Assembly (NCBI RefSeq): GCF_016028255.1
Contig: NZ_CP065707.1
Coordinates: 186,001-250,000 of the forward strand
Direction of reading: 5' to 3'
Origin: Streptococcus oralis
GTDB taxonomy: Bacteria; Bacillota; Bacilli; Lactobacillales; Streptococcaceae
Length of the DNA stretch: 64,000 nt
In this document: one piece after another, positions 27,643-36,894 of the stretch
How the letters are laid out: each line of letters opens with the position of its first letter
How positions within the stretch are numbered: the stretch's first letter is position 1
The notes under the pieces: generated by a model
What the model saw: only the letters and a program-made list of their open reading frames with translations
The model's database searches: none
What the model was told of the DNA's origin: nothing
Position numbers and translations under genes: made by a program

Positions 27643-29856
27643 CTAATTTGTTACTTCATGTCCAGCTGTTTTGATAGTAGAGCCATTCATGTGTTTGACA
27701 CGCGCAGCGATTTCCTTGTGACGTCCATTGACCATCGGACGCGCTTGCGGATTTCCCAGATAACCACACGTACGTTTGACCACGTCTACTGTTTTAGGGT
27801 CGCTATTGCCACAGTTTGGACAAGCAAAGCCTCGCTCAGTTGGTTCAAAATCCCCTTCAAAGTCACACTTGTAGCAACGATCAATCGGGGTATTGGTTCC
27901 TAGATAGCCAACTCGGTCATAGGCATAGTCCCAAACAGCTTCCAGGGCTTTTGGATTTTGTTGAAGAACCGGATACTCACAATAATGAATGAAACCACCT
28001 GACGCACCTGCTTCTGGATAAACTTTCTCAAAGTCTAATTTTTCAAACGGTGTTGGATTTTTACGGACGTCATAGTGGAACGAGTTGGTGTAGTATTCCT
28101 TATCTGTGATGTCAGGAATAGAACCAAACTTCTCTGTATCCAAGCGACAAAAGCGGTCTGTCAGACTTTCAGACGGTGTGGAGTAGATAGAGAAATGGTA
28201 ACCATATTGGTCAGACCACTCTTCCACACGACGTTTCATATCGCGAATAATATCCAGTGTGAATTCCTTGGCTTCAGGATTGCTTTCCCAGCTGTTTCCA
28301 AAGAAGACTGTAGCCACTTCGTACAAACCAATGTAGCCCAGCGAAACTGTCGCACGGCGATTCTTAAAGAGTTGATCTACACTTTCTTCTTTTCCGAGAC
28401 GGCGACCGAAGGCTCCATACTGATAAAGGATCGGAGCATTTGCGGGTGTTGCTTCCTTGGTCCGTTCAACGCGATAAACCAGAGCATCTTCTGCGATGTT
28501 CATTCGTTCGTTAAAAATTTCCCAGAACTTGTTCATGTCGCCTTCGGATTCGAGGGCGATACGAGGCAGATTGACTGTCACAACACCTAGATTCATCCGA
28601 CCCGAATTGACCTCTACACCATTCTCATCCTTCCATCCTTGAAGGAAAGAGCGGCAACCCATAGGCACCTTGAAAGAACCTGTCAGCTCGATAATCTTAT
28701 CGTAGGACAAGACATCTGGGTACATCCGCTTGGTTGCACACTCGAGAGCCAACTGTTTGATGTCATAGTTCGGAGTCCCTTCTTCCAAGTTAAGGCCTCT
28801 TTTCAGCGTAAAGATGAGTTTAGGAAAGATAGCTGTACGGTGTTCTGAACCAAGCCCCTTGATCCGAATAGTCAAGATAGCCTTTTGAATTTCACGCTCA
28901 AAACGACTGGTTCCTAGACCAAAACCTAGTGAAGTAAAAGGTGTTTGCCCATTTGAAGTGAAGAGGGTGTTGATTTCATACTCGAGAGATTGCATGGCAT
29001 CGTAGATATCTTTCTGCGTTTTCTTCCATGCGTAATCTTCCCGTTTCTCAGGCAAGACCCACTCTTCCGCATCCTTGAGGTGTTTTTGGTAATTCTTCTC
29101 CGCATAAGGAGCCAAGACCTCATCGATACGGTCAGCTGAGCAGCCTCCGTACTGGCTAGAAGCAACGTTGGCGATGATTTGTGAAATTTGAGCTGTCGCA
29201 GTCTGGATAGACTTAGGACTCTCTACCTCAGCATTTCCAATCTTAAAACCATTTTCCAGCATGCCTTTAAAATCAATCAAACAGCAGTTGGTCATCGGAG
29301 TGTAGGGGCTGTAGTCCAAGTCATGATAGTGGATATCCCCCTTTTGGTGAGCATTGGCTACGTGCTTAGGAAGCATTTGCAGCCCGATTGATTTCCCAAC
29401 AATCCCTGCTGTCAAATCACGCTGGGTGTTAAAGACATCACTGTCTTTATTGGCGTTTTCATTGACAACTGCCTGATCTTTATTGAGAAGTTTATGAATG
29501 CTAAAGTTGATATCTGTCGCTTTTGAGCGCTCAAAATCCCTTTGTGTCCGATAAGTGATATACTCCTCAGCTAGCGCATATTCTTTGGCTTCAAGGAGTT
29601 CATGCTCTACGATATTTTGAATCTCGTAAATCTTGACACCTTGAGGGAAACGACTGTGAATTTCCGCAACAATACGCTCAAGCAGTCCATTTAGACGTTT
29701 TTCGACCAAGGGTGTCACATCCATGACTTTGTCGGCCGCCTTGTGGAGAGCCTTGTCAATCTTGTCTACATCAAACACTACACGTCTACCATCTCGTTTT
29801 TCAACGAACAAAGTGGGAACGGTTGCAAGGTTTTCTTCTAATACAATCATATCCAT
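27643..29856 (-). CDS. nrdD: Anaerobic ribonucleoside-triphosphate reductase
   Basis: Class III enzyme that makes dNTPs without oxygen. The 737-aa protein has an N-terminal ATP-cone (FVEKRDGRRVVFDVDKIDKALHKA), the catalytic barrel, a zinc site CYKC...CPNC, and the glycyl-radical motif RTCGYLGN with G698 about 40 residues from the end. An ATG two codons later (29850) is an equally plausible start. Behind a promoter overlapped by likely NrdR boxes. Confidence 0.97.
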   Translation of the reverse strand: MDMIVLEENLATVPTLFVEKRDGRRVVFDVDKIDKALHKAADKVMDVTPLVEKRLNGLLERIVAEIHSRFPQGVKIYEIQNIVEHELLEAKEYALAEEYITYRTQRDFERSKATDINFSIHKLLNKDQAVVNENANKDSDVFNTQRDLTAGIVGKSIGLQMLPKHVANAHQKGDIHYHDLDYSPYTPMTNCCLIDFKGMLENGFKIGNAEVESPKSIQTATAQISQIIANVASSQYGGCSADRIDEVLAPYAEKNYQKHLKDAEEWVLPEKREDYAWKKTQKDIYDAMQSLEYEINTLFTSNGQTPFTSLGFGLGTSRFEREIQKAILTIRIKGLGSEHRTAIFPKLIFTLKRGLNLEEGTPNYDIKQLALECATKRMYPDVLSYDKIIELTGSFKVPMGCRSFLQGWKDENGVEVNSGRMNLGVVTVNLPRIALESEGDMNKFWEIFNERMNIAEDALVYRVERTKEATPANAPILYQYGAFGRRLGKEESVDQLFKNRRATVSLGYIGLYEVATVFFGNSWESNPEAKEFTLDIIRDMKRRVEEWSDQYGYHFSIYSTPSESLTDRFCRLDTEKFGSIPDITDKEYYTNSFHYDVRKNPTPFEKLDFEKVYPEAGASGGFIHYCEYPVLQQNPKALEAVWDYAYDRVGYLGTNTPIDRCYKCDFEGDFEPTERGFACPNCGNSDPKTVDVVKRTCGYLGNPQARPMVNGRHKEIAARVKHMNGSTIKTAGHEVTN

Positions 29857-29885
29857 GCTCTTTTCTATTTTTCTTCTTAAATGAT

Positions 29886-29912
29886 ATTATACCACTCTAA
29901 AAAGAAAAATCA
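29886..29912 (-). promoter_or_regulatory. nrdD promoter
   Basis: TATAAT (29886-29891) with TTGATT 16 bp upstream (29907-29912 region). The -35 overlaps the promoter-proximal arm of the inverted repeat at 29907-29923. Confidence 0.65.
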
Positions 29913-29965
29913 ATATCTTGTGTTAAAAATTCTAAAATTTTTAAAAATACACAAGATATTGATTT
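29907..29965 (-). promoter_or_regulatory. Paired NrdR-box-like sites upstream of nrdD
   Basis: A perfect 17-bp inverted repeat, AAATCAATATCTTGTGT (29907-29923 plus strand) and its complement at 29949-29965. Each arm resembles the NrdR box ACACWATATMTWG in about 13 of 16 positions, and the arm centres are 42 bp apart, four helical turns, as in known tandem NrdR sites. The same repeat could also act as a terminator for ccs4. Confidence 0.6.
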
Positions 29966-29966
29966 G

Positions 29967-31523
29967 TTATTTAGATTTATAAAGCTTGAATTCCTTACTA
30001 TCCGTCTGAACAAGCTCGTATTTTTCACTAAGTAGGCTCTCTACATCCGACCACAAGGCAACCTTTTGATTGACCAAAATCATCTTCGGTTGATTTTCTT
30101 TCAAGTCATTGACTAGTTTCGTTTTATTCTCGTCGCTTGCAGTATAGAGTGTTGGTGTTACTAGAGAGCTTGGTGTCAAGCGTTCACTTGCGCGGTAGAA
30201 ATCTGGCCGATTATCCCAAGCATAGACACGATCCTCAGAACTCGTTTGCTGTTTGACCAAGCTAGCAAGCTGCTCGCGTTCCTGATAAGTACTTGGATGC
30301 GAAATATAGCGACTCAAAACAGGTAGGAAAAGTAAATAGACTATCGCAACTAATGGTAGATAGAAATTTCCCTTGAGGTAGCGACCAAAGAGTGATGAAG
30401 AGCGGACTCTTCGTCTACTACGACTGATACGATCAGGGCTTCCTTCTTTGATGTTGGTTAACAATAACAATGTCAGAAAGGGCAAAATCGCTGCCAAACG
30501 TGAGCCATGCAAAGGTTCCTTTGAAAAAATTAACAAAGCAAGAGTTACTAATAATCCTAAAATAGCGCCTATTGAGACAGCAGATTGTTTGGCCGGTTTA
30601 GATTGAAACAATCCTGAAAAGATCAATGTCAGAATCCCAATACCGATGGATAGCAAACCATAGAAAGCAGCATTCTCCATAAGATTGGCATTTGAAAATA
30701 GACTAAGCGTATCTATTGGATACAAAGTATGGCTAATCGCATCACCAAAAGTTCCTGTTAATACAGTATAATAGCCAATTGGATAAAAAAGGAGAGAAAA
30801 TCCTAGAGCTGATGCGAAAAATTGATACAAACCATGAGCAAATTTACGCTTGGCAATATTAAATCCAAACAAACTCAGGGCAAGTGTGGCTGCAAACAAG
30901 GCTGTGGGAATAGGTGATAGGAAGAAAGCTAATGCTAAACTCATCCCAACTCGCAAGAAACCTTTATCGTTACTTGGATCATCCAGATAGTCAGCCACTA
31001 GGCTAAAACTATAAAATAGAAAAGGCAAGGCCACAGCCACTGCATAGCTACCACCAAATCCCAGACTGCCCACAAGCAGATAAAAAACCAGCAAAAGCTG
31101 TCTAGCCTGCTCTCCCTGACCTGTCAAGGTATCTGCGGACTTGAATAGAAAAACACCAGCTCCGAACAAGGCCAACCACTCCACCAAAGCAAAAAGAATA
31201 CTCCCTTGAGAGAGATAGATTAGTACGTAATAAAGCAGTCCATTTGAACCATAATAATCCGTGTAAATCTGCCCACTCTGATGTAGCGCCCAACCAGTAT
31301 AAAGATCTTGCATCTGTTGGGGGCTCACCAAACCAAAGATCAGAGGCAACATGACAGAAACAGCTGTAGCAGCCAGACTCCAAATTGCCATACTAAAAAA
31401 CGGAAGCGGAGTTCGTTTCTTCTTACCTCGCTCCAGTCCAAATTCAGACTCTTGATCCAGCCGTTCCCGATACTGGTATCGAAATTCTTCTAGCTGTTCG
31501 TCTTTTTCCTCGTATACGTTCAT
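29967..31523 (-). CDS. ccs4: Competence-induced membrane protein Ccs4
   Basis: 518-aa polytopic protein: a basic/acidic cytosolic N-terminus of about 40 residues, around ten or more hydrophobic helices, and a C-terminal soluble part of about 130 residues (from QEREQLASLVKQQ). The layout and the first loop (DLYTGWALHQSGQIYTDYYG) resemble GT-C membrane glycosyltransferases, but that is inference. Position between cls and nrdD is as for pneumococcal Ccs4, a late competence gene. Its unit starts with a combox at 31723. Function in transformation unknown. Confidence 0.8.
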   Translation of the reverse strand: MNVYEEKDEQLEEFRYQYRERLDQESEFGLERGKKKRTPLPFFSMAIWSLAATAVSVMLPLIFGLVSPQQMQDLYTGWALHQSGQIYTDYYGSNGLLYYVLIYLSQGSILFALVEWLALFGAGVFLFKSADTLTGQGEQARQLLLVFYLLVGSLGFGGSYAVAVALPFLFYSFSLVADYLDDPSNDKGFLRVGMSLALAFFLSPIPTALFAATLALSLFGFNIAKRKFAHGLYQFFASALGFSLLFYPIGYYTVLTGTFGDAISHTLYPIDTLSLFSNANLMENAAFYGLLSIGIGILTLIFSGLFQSKPAKQSAVSIGAILGLLVTLALLIFSKEPLHGSRLAAILPFLTLLLLTNIKEGSPDRISRSRRRVRSSSLFGRYLKGNFYLPLVAIVYLLFLPVLSRYISHPSTYQEREQLASLVKQQTSSEDRVYAWDNRPDFYRASERLTPSSLVTPTLYTASDENKTKLVNDLKENQPKMILVNQKVALWSDVESLLSEKYELVQTDSKEFKLYKSK

Positions 31524-31559
31524 TCAATTTCTCCTAGTAAGTTTATCTGTTTTAGTATA

Positions 31560-31703
31560 TCAAAATCTTACAGGAATGTCAGCTAAGGATTGATATTTCC
31601 TTAACTTCTTATCTAGCTCAGCATAGCGTTCAATCTCTCGAAAACGGTGTAAACTGCTTGTTTGAAACTCTAGGATAAAATCATATTCTTTTTGATTTAG
31701 CAT
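31560..31703 (-). CDS. 47-aa protein of unknown function, first gene of the ccs4 unit
   Basis: ATG at 31703 with AGGAGG six bases upstream (an ATG two codons earlier directly abuts the ribosome binding site and is unlikely), stop at 31560. The product (MLNQKEYDFILEFQTSSLHR...) is charged, helical, no membrane segment. 36 bp before ccs4 and directly behind the combox, so likely a late competence gene. Confidence 0.75.
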   Translation of the reverse strand: MLNQKEYDFILEFQTSSLHRFREIERYAELDKKLRKYQSLADIPVRF

Positions 31704-31722
31704 TTTCATCCTCCTGCTTATC

Positions 31723-31730
31723 TATTCGCA
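31723..31730 (-). promoter_or_regulatory. Combox (ComX/SigX promoter) for the ccs4 unit
   Basis: TGCGAATA on the minus strand, one base from the TACGAATA consensus and an accepted variant, with a T-rich upstream stretch. It is only a few bases before the ribosome binding site of the 47-aa gene and right after the cls terminator, so transcription from it would be independent of cls. Confidence 0.75.
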
Positions 31731-31737
31731 AAAAGAC

Positions 31738-31770
31738 AAAAATAAGATCCAGCCTTGGGCCAGATCTTGG
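31738..31770 (-). terminator. Terminator of cls
   Basis: AAGATCTGGCC-CAA-GGCTGGATCTT on the minus strand, then ATTTTTG. Confidence 0.85.
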
Positions 31771-31777
31771 TTGGTAG

Positions 31778-33310
31778 TTAGAGCATAGGCGCAAACAACT
31801 GGACAATTTCCTTGATCAAGCTTTGATACCAGCTTGTTTTGATGGTGTGAGGATAGATTTCTTGAGAAACTTTAAAAATCTCTTTGAAGTCCCTCTCAAT
31901 ATCGATGATAGACTGCGTTTTATAAAGCAAAACGCCATTTTCATAGTGGTGGAGCAAGCTCCGATAGTCAAAATTGATGGTTCCCACAGTAGCCACCTCT
32001 CCATCGACAAGCATTTGCTTGCTATGAAGAAATCCGGGACTGTACTCATAAATACGAACCCCTGCAGATAGCAAATCTGGATAGGCTCCCCGAGTAACTA
32101 ACTGAATAACCTTCTTATCTGGGATACACGGCGTCACAATTCGCACATCTACCCCTCTCAGAGCTGCATTTTTGATACTTTCAGTTAGATCGTAGTCCGC
32201 AATCAGATAGGGAGTCGTGATATAGACGTAATCTGTAGCTTGATTGATAAGGTTTTGATAGACCGTTTTTCCTACCTGAGCTCGGTAGATAGGCTTTGGC
32301 CCACTACTGTAAGGAATGCAAAGCCCCATCCCATCTCTAGGTTGATTTTCGAGATGGTATTGGTCAAAGTCACTAATTTCCCCACGGTTGATATACCAAG
32401 TTGATAAAAAGAGTCTGGTAAAAGCCTTAACAGCCGGTCCATCTAGGCGAATACCGCTATCCTTCCAATAGCCAAAACGTTCGATATGGTTGATATACTC
32501 ATCTGCCAGATTGACACCACCTGTATAGGCAATTTGACCATCGATAACCATGATTTTACGGTGGTCACGGTTGTTATAGGCGACGGTTAAGCGTGGAATC
32601 ACCTTGTTAAATTTGTGAGCTTCAATCCCTTGACCACGAAGTTGGATGGTGTAATCTCCAGGCAAGGTTGCCATACAACCAATATCATCATAGAGAAGCT
32701 TCACTTCTACTCCTTGAGCTGCCTTTTCTTCCAAAATTTTCAAAATACTATTCCACATCAAACCTTCTTCGATGATATAGTATTCGAGAAAGATAAATTT
32801 CTCGGCTTTTTTGAGATCCTCTAACATCTGGCGCCACATGCTTTCCCCTGAAGGGAAAAAATGGGTATCCGTTCGATTATAGACATCCGCATTCGTATCC
32901 ATGCTAAGGAGAGATTTGATGACACCGTAAGCCGACTTATCCTCTTCCTTTAACTCCAAACGGAGAGCTCTGCTATTGTCCTCTCGGTCAACCATTGATT
33001 GGAGTTGCTTTAGCTGTTTCATTTCTTTTTTAGATAAACGGCGTTCTCCAAACATGATATAGAGCAATGGCCCAAACACTGGCACAAAGGCTACTAACAG
33101 CCATGTTACCTTACTCTCAGGATTCATGGACCGATTGACAATTGATACAATGGTCGCTAAGCTCACTAAAATGACAAGGATAATCCAGAGAATCGGTGCC
33201 ATCTGCCCTAGATAGAGAAATAAACCAAAGACAATAAACAACTCTGCCAACATGATGGTAATACTAAAACCATACTTGGACATGAGTAGCTGCATTTTTC
33301 TAGCTGTCAT
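31778..33310 (-). CDS. cls: Cardiolipin synthase
   Basis: Joins two phosphatidylglycerol molecules. The 510-aa protein has two N-terminal membrane helices (about 16-36 and 37-57), a third hydrophobic stretch near 70-87, and two phospholipase-D motifs, HRKIMVIDG (250-258) and HSKQMLVDG (429-437). Full length. Single gene with promoter (TATACT near 33370, TTGCTA upstream) and terminator. Confidence 0.97.
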   Translation of the reverse strand: MTARKMQLLMSKYGFSITIMLAELFIVFGLFLYLGQMAPILWIILVILVSLATIVSIVNRSMNPESKVTWLLVAFVPVFGPLLYIMFGERRLSKKEMKQLKQLQSMVDREDNSRALRLELKEEDKSAYGVIKSLLSMDTNADVYNRTDTHFFPSGESMWRQMLEDLKKAEKFIFLEYYIIEEGLMWNSILKILEEKAAQGVEVKLLYDDIGCMATLPGDYTIQLRGQGIEAHKFNKVIPRLTVAYNNRDHRKIMVIDGQIAYTGGVNLADEYINHIERFGYWKDSGIRLDGPAVKAFTRLFLSTWYINRGEISDFDQYHLENQPRDGMGLCIPYSSGPKPIYRAQVGKTVYQNLINQATDYVYITTPYLIADYDLTESIKNAALRGVDVRIVTPCIPDKKVIQLVTRGAYPDLLSAGVRIYEYSPGFLHSKQMLVDGEVATVGTINFDYRSLLHHYENGVLLYKTQSIIDIERDFKEIFKVSQEIYPHTIKTSWYQSLIKEIVQLFAPML

Positions 33311-33440
33311 ACATCCCCTTCCTTTTCTAACATTCTCCTTAACTGCTTGATAAACTAATGTTTCTACTAGTATACCTCAGTTCAGGGGTAGATAGCAACC
33401 GTTTACCTTTTTATATTTTTAACTAAGATATTAAGAGACT

Positions 33441-33467
33441 TAAAAAGAACTACCAAAATGATAGTCC
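33441..33467 (-). terminator. Terminator of the alcohol dehydrogenase gene
   Basis: GGACTATC pairs with GGTAGTTC (two wobble pairs) on the minus strand, followed by TTTTTAAG. Confidence 0.75.
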
Positions 33468-33503
33468 TTTCCAGCATTATTTAGCTTCTTTTCACTTTAT
33501 GAA

Positions 33504-34655
33504 TTAGAAAAGTTCTTTGTAGAGAGCAATGGTTTCTTCCAAGGTTGGCATAAATGGATTTCCAGGTGCACAGGCATCAATCAAAGCATTCTTAGAAAGG
33601 TAATCAAAGTCAAAATCTTTTTCTTGGATACCAAGTTCAGTGAGTTTCTTCGGAATACCCACTGTTTCAGACAGTTTCTCAATTTCAGTGATAGCATAGG
33701 CGGCACATTCTTGGTCTGTTTTCCCTTCCACATGGAGTCCCAAGGCCTTGGCTACATTGCGGAAAGCTTCTGGTACACGCTTGGCATTTTCACGTTCTAC
33801 AACTGGGAGAAGCATGGCACAGCAGACACCATGTGGCAAGTTATATACCGCACCGAGTTGGTGAGCCATAGAATGAACATAGCCCAAGCCAGCATTGTTA
33901 AAGCTCATACCACCGAGGAAGATGGCATTGACCATAGCCTCACGCGCTTCAATATCATGGCCATTTGCTACGGCACGAGGGAGGTACTCCTTGATGAGTT
34001 CAATCGCTCCGATAGAGAGTTTCTTAGTCACATTATAAGCACCTGGTGTTACCAAGGCTTCGACAGCATGGGTAAGAGCATCCATACCTGTCGCTGCTGT
34101 CAATCCTTTCGGTTTTGAAAGCATGAGTTCTGGATCATTGACAGAGATAAGGGCGAGGCTGTTCTTATCAACCATTACCATCTTGACCTTGCGTTCTTCG
34201 TCAGTAATGACATAGTTAATGGTGATTTCTGCAGAAGTTCCAGCTGTTGTATTGATCGCAACCACTGGCAACCCTTTTTCAGCAGACTTGTGAAGACCTT
34301 CGTAGTCCTGTGGTTTTCCACCATTTGTCGCGATGATAGAGATACAACTAGCCGCATCCTGAGGAGATCCTCCTCCAAGACTGATGATGAAGTCACATCC
34401 ATGCTCTTTCAGGGCGGCCACTCCGTCTGTGACGTTCTTGCAAGTCGGATTTGGCTCCACATCGCTAAAGATCACATATTCAATCCCTTCAGCATCTAGT
34501 GGTTTTAGGACCTTAGGTAAAATATCACTGTCTTCGATGAATTTATCTGTCACCAAAAGGGCCTTCTTATACCCCAGTTCCTTGATATACGGACCTACTT
34601 CATTTACAACACCTTTACCAATAAGGTTAACTGATGGAACGTAAAATGTAGCCAT
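33504..34655 (-). CDS. Iron-containing alcohol dehydrogenase (group III)
   Basis: 383-aa enzyme of the FucO/AdhB/1,3-propanediol dehydrogenase group: NAD-binding SLGGGSPQDAA loop near 95-105, and metal ligands in the D-A-L-T-H-A-V-E-A stretch and the HSMAHQLGAVYNLPHG motif. Interconverts an aldehyde and an alcohol in fermentation. Promoter with possible catabolite (cre) control upstream. The substrate is not evident. Confidence 0.93.
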   Translation of the reverse strand: MATFYVPSVNLIGKGVVNEVGPYIKELGYKKALLVTDKFIEDSDILPKVLKPLDAEGIEYVIFSDVEPNPTCKNVTDGVAALKEHGCDFIISLGGGSPQDAASCISIIATNGGKPQDYEGLHKSAEKGLPVVAINTTAGTSAEITINYVITDEERKVKMVMVDKNSLALISVNDPELMLSKPKGLTAATGMDALTHAVEALVTPGAYNVTKKLSIGAIELIKEYLPRAVANGHDIEAREAMVNAIFLGGMSFNNAGLGYVHSMAHQLGAVYNLPHGVCCAMLLPVVERENAKRVPEAFRNVAKALGLHVEGKTDQECAAYAITEIEKLSETVGIPKKLTELGIQEKDFDFDYLSKNALIDACAPGNPFMPTLEETIALYKELF

Positions 34656-34700
34656 ATGCTTTTCCTCCTGCGCCTCTGCGCTATTTGATTATTTACCATA

Positions 34701-34749
34701 AGTATACGACCTTATAAGAAGTTTTACAAATATTTGTAAGCGTTTTAAG
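34701..34749 (-). promoter_or_regulatory. Promoter and operators of the alcohol dehydrogenase gene
   Basis: TATACT (34701-34706) and TTGTAA (34724-34729), 17 bp apart. The -35 lies in a perfect 16-bp palindrome TTACAAATATTTGTAA (34724-34739). Next to it TTTGTAAGCGTTTTAAG (34733-34749) matches the CcpA cre consensus except one base. Both suggest control by carbon source or redox. Confidence 0.6.
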
Positions 34750-34784
34750 TAAAAAGTTAGTAAAGAACAGCCAGCCCTTTTTTC

Positions 34785-34832
34785 AAGAAAAAAAGCTCCA
34801 AAAAGATAGCTTTCATCTCATTGGAACTTTTA
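34785..34832 (-). terminator. Terminator of the lipoprotein gene
   Basis: AAAAGTTCCAA pairs with TTGGAGCTTTT on the minus strand around an inner hairpin, followed by TTTTTT. Confidence 0.8.
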
Positions 34833-34840
34833 CTTAATCA

Positions 34841-35296
34841 TTATTGCTTAGTTAATACCACTCGGTCAGATGCCTCTCGGTCCATATCGTCGATAATCAA
34901 TTGATTACCATTAACCGCGTAAATTTTGACATCATCACCGATAATGACACGTTGATTTTCTGGCTCAAAGGTGACTTGCTTGATTTCCTTATCTCCATCT
35001 GGCTCGACCTCAGTCCATGTACCAGTCTTACCTGTTACAACAAGAGTGATCTGATCATTCTCATCTTTTCCAGTGTAGGTACCATCGATGTTAGTCGGTT
35101 GAGCAACAGTAGTGTCCTGACTTGAGGAGGCTTGTGGTTGACTAGCACTTGTAGCAGCGCTAGAAGATGATTCTTGTTGAGAAGATGATTGCTGTGCAGA
35201 TTGCTGGGTAGGGGCTTGTGCCTTAGGTCCACAAGCTGCTAAAAGACTAAGAATTGCTAGGGAAGCAATAGAAAGTGTGAATGTTTTCGTCTTCAT
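34841..35296 (-). CDS. Secreted lipoprotein of unknown function
   Basis: 151 aa. Signal peptide with lipobox LLAAC (C22), then about 45 residues rich in Gln, Ser and Ala as a spacer, then a compact domain (IDGTYTGKDENDQITLVV...GTWTEVEPDGDKEIKQ) that looks like a small beta-barrel. AAGGAAA precedes the ATG at 35296; the frame upstream lacks a binding site. Attached to the outer face of the membrane. Homologous position in pneumococci. Function unknown. Confidence 0.85.
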   Translation of the reverse strand: MKTKTFTLSIASLAILSLLAACGPKAQAPTQQSAQQSSSQQESSSSAATSASQPQASSSQDTTVAQPTNIDGTYTGKDENDQITLVVTGKTGTWTEVEPDGDKEIKQVTFEPENQRVIIGDDVKIYAVNGNQLIIDDMDREASDRVVLTKQ

Positions 35297-35387
35297 AGCG
35301 ATTTCCTTTCTTTTTGTGCCAATGTTTTGCTGGAATCGTTTCCAGATATACCTCCTACCTTCAGTATAGCAACTTAAACCTAGACGG

Positions 35388-36638
35388 TCAACTAATCCCA
35401 TCGCTTCCTACTAAACTCGCTCGTACTTCCGAGATAAAGTAGAGTGATCCCGTCACGAAAAGCAGATCCTGGTCATTGGCTCTTTCTTCAAATTCTCTGA
35501 TAAAATCGCCATAGGAAGGAATCAAATCGTAACCCGCCACATCCTTTTCATCCAGAGAGCCTTGGTAGTCAAAGCCTGTTACCTTAAGTTCCACCTGAGG
35601 CAACTGCTCAGATAGATAGCCTAACATTCCTTGATAATCCTTGCGTTTAAGGGCACCAAAAAGGATGCGAACTTGATAGCCTTGCTGGATTTTCCCCTGG
35701 ATAAACTCGACCAGACGACTTAAAGCTGGAAGATTGTGAGCCCCGTCTAGGTAGATATGCGGACGAATCCGTTCCAATCGACCTGCCCAATGTGTTTCTT
35801 TCAAGGCCTGTCTGACAAGTTCTTCTTCGACACCTTCACCTCTTGACGCCATAAACAGAAGAAAAGTTTGTAAAGCCAAGGCGGCATTTTCTTGCTGATA
35901 AGCACCTTCCAAACCGATTTCAAGCTGTGAAAAGCTTGCTAGGCTGCTTGAGAAATTTCCAGTTTTCAAGGTGAGGTCTCGTCCAGCTTGATAAAGATTT
36001 ACGTCTAACTCTCTCGCTTTACTTTGGCAGACAAGCTCCGCTTCTGGAGCAAGCTTGGCAATGACTGCCTTCTTACCAGACTTGAAAATACCAGCTTTCT
36101 GCCCTGCTATCTCCTCCAGACTCTCACCCAAGGTCTCCTGATGATCTAACCCAATCGAAGTTATAACTGCAATCTCTCCTGTTACGACATTAGTGGTGTC
36201 AAGCAGACCACCAATCCCCACTTCTAGAAGAACTAGATCCACGTCCTGCTCTTTAAAGTAAAGCAAAGCAATCAAGGTCAACAACTCAAAGAAAGACAAT
36301 TGGTCATGTGTTTCCAAAAGAGTTTTTTCCATCTCCTTGACTTGGTTAGCTATACGGGTAAAGTCTTCATCTACGATCGGTTGCCCATTAATACAGATTC
36401 TATCATGGATACTGATGATATGAGGAGAGGTAAAAGTACCAACTTTTTTACCATGAGAAACAAACAACTCCCTCATGAAGGCAATAGTTGACCCTTTACC
36501 ATTAGTCCCTGTTACGTGGATAATAGGATAAGTCTTCTCAGGATTCCCCAGCAAATCCACTGCTCGCTGCATTCGTCCAAGTCCAGATCTAAAGTTTAAA
36601 CCAATCCGACTATGGAGCCATTCTTCTACTTCAAACAT
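35388..36638 (-). CDS. folC: Dihydrofolate/folylpolyglutamate synthase
   Basis: Adds glutamate to dihydropteroate and folates. The 416-aa protein has the ATP loop GTNGKGST (44-51), the TSPHI motif, and the C-terminal Mur-ligase domain with LDGAHN. AAGGAG precedes ATG 36638. 91 bp upstream of the lipoprotein gene in the same direction. Confidence 0.95.
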   Translation of the reverse strand: MFEVEEWLHSRIGLNFRSGLGRMQRAVDLLGNPEKTYPIIHVTGTNGKGSTIAFMRELFVSHGKKVGTFTSPHIISIHDRICINGQPIVDEDFTRIANQVKEMEKTLLETHDQLSFFELLTLIALLYFKEQDVDLVLLEVGIGGLLDTTNVVTGEIAVITSIGLDHQETLGESLEEIAGQKAGIFKSGKKAVIAKLAPEAELVCQSKARELDVNLYQAGRDLTLKTGNFSSSLASFSQLEIGLEGAYQQENAALALQTFLLFMASRGEGVEEELVRQALKETHWAGRLERIRPHIYLDGAHNLPALSRLVEFIQGKIQQGYQVRILFGALKRKDYQGMLGYLSEQLPQVELKVTGFDYQGSLDEKDVAGYDLIPSYGDFIREFEERANDQDLLFVTGSLYFISEVRASLVGSDGIS

Positions 36639-36894
36639 ACATGTCTCCTTACAAAAGTACAATCAACTACTGCATCAAAGTATGATTGCAAATAAAAAGC
36701 GAGGTCGGGACAAAAATCCCGACCTCTTACCTGGTTAGCTAATCACTAGCTACTATGAATTTCAACGTAAGCTAAAAATGTCTCCCAGACTCACCAGCTC
36801 TCTCTTATTTCAAGGATCTGGGCTAAAAACGTCCCCCGGACGTTCCTACGTTTCTAATTTCTGGCGCAGGGCTAAAAACATCCACTGGATGTTT
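36639..36894. other. 256-bp gap with tandem terminator-like units
   Basis: Contains three degenerate ~50-bp units with the shared core GCTAAAAAYRTC (starting near 36771, 36822 and 36871) and a strong terminator at 36690-36726. No gene seen. Confidence 0.6.
36690..36726 (-). terminator. Main terminator of the ireB-ruvX-DUF1292 operon
   Basis: GAGGTCGGGA pairs perfectly with TCCCGACCTC, followed on the minus strand by GCTTTTTATTT. Confidence 0.9.

Noticed and set aside
28075-28590. 171-codon plus-strand frame inside nrdD
   Set aside because: Antisense to strongly conserved nrdD codons, no ribosome binding site, cysteine/phenylalanine-rich composition typical of shadow frames.
33624-34118. 164-codon plus-strand frame inside the alcohol dehydrogenase gene
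   Set aside because: Antisense shadow of a conserved gene with no start signal.
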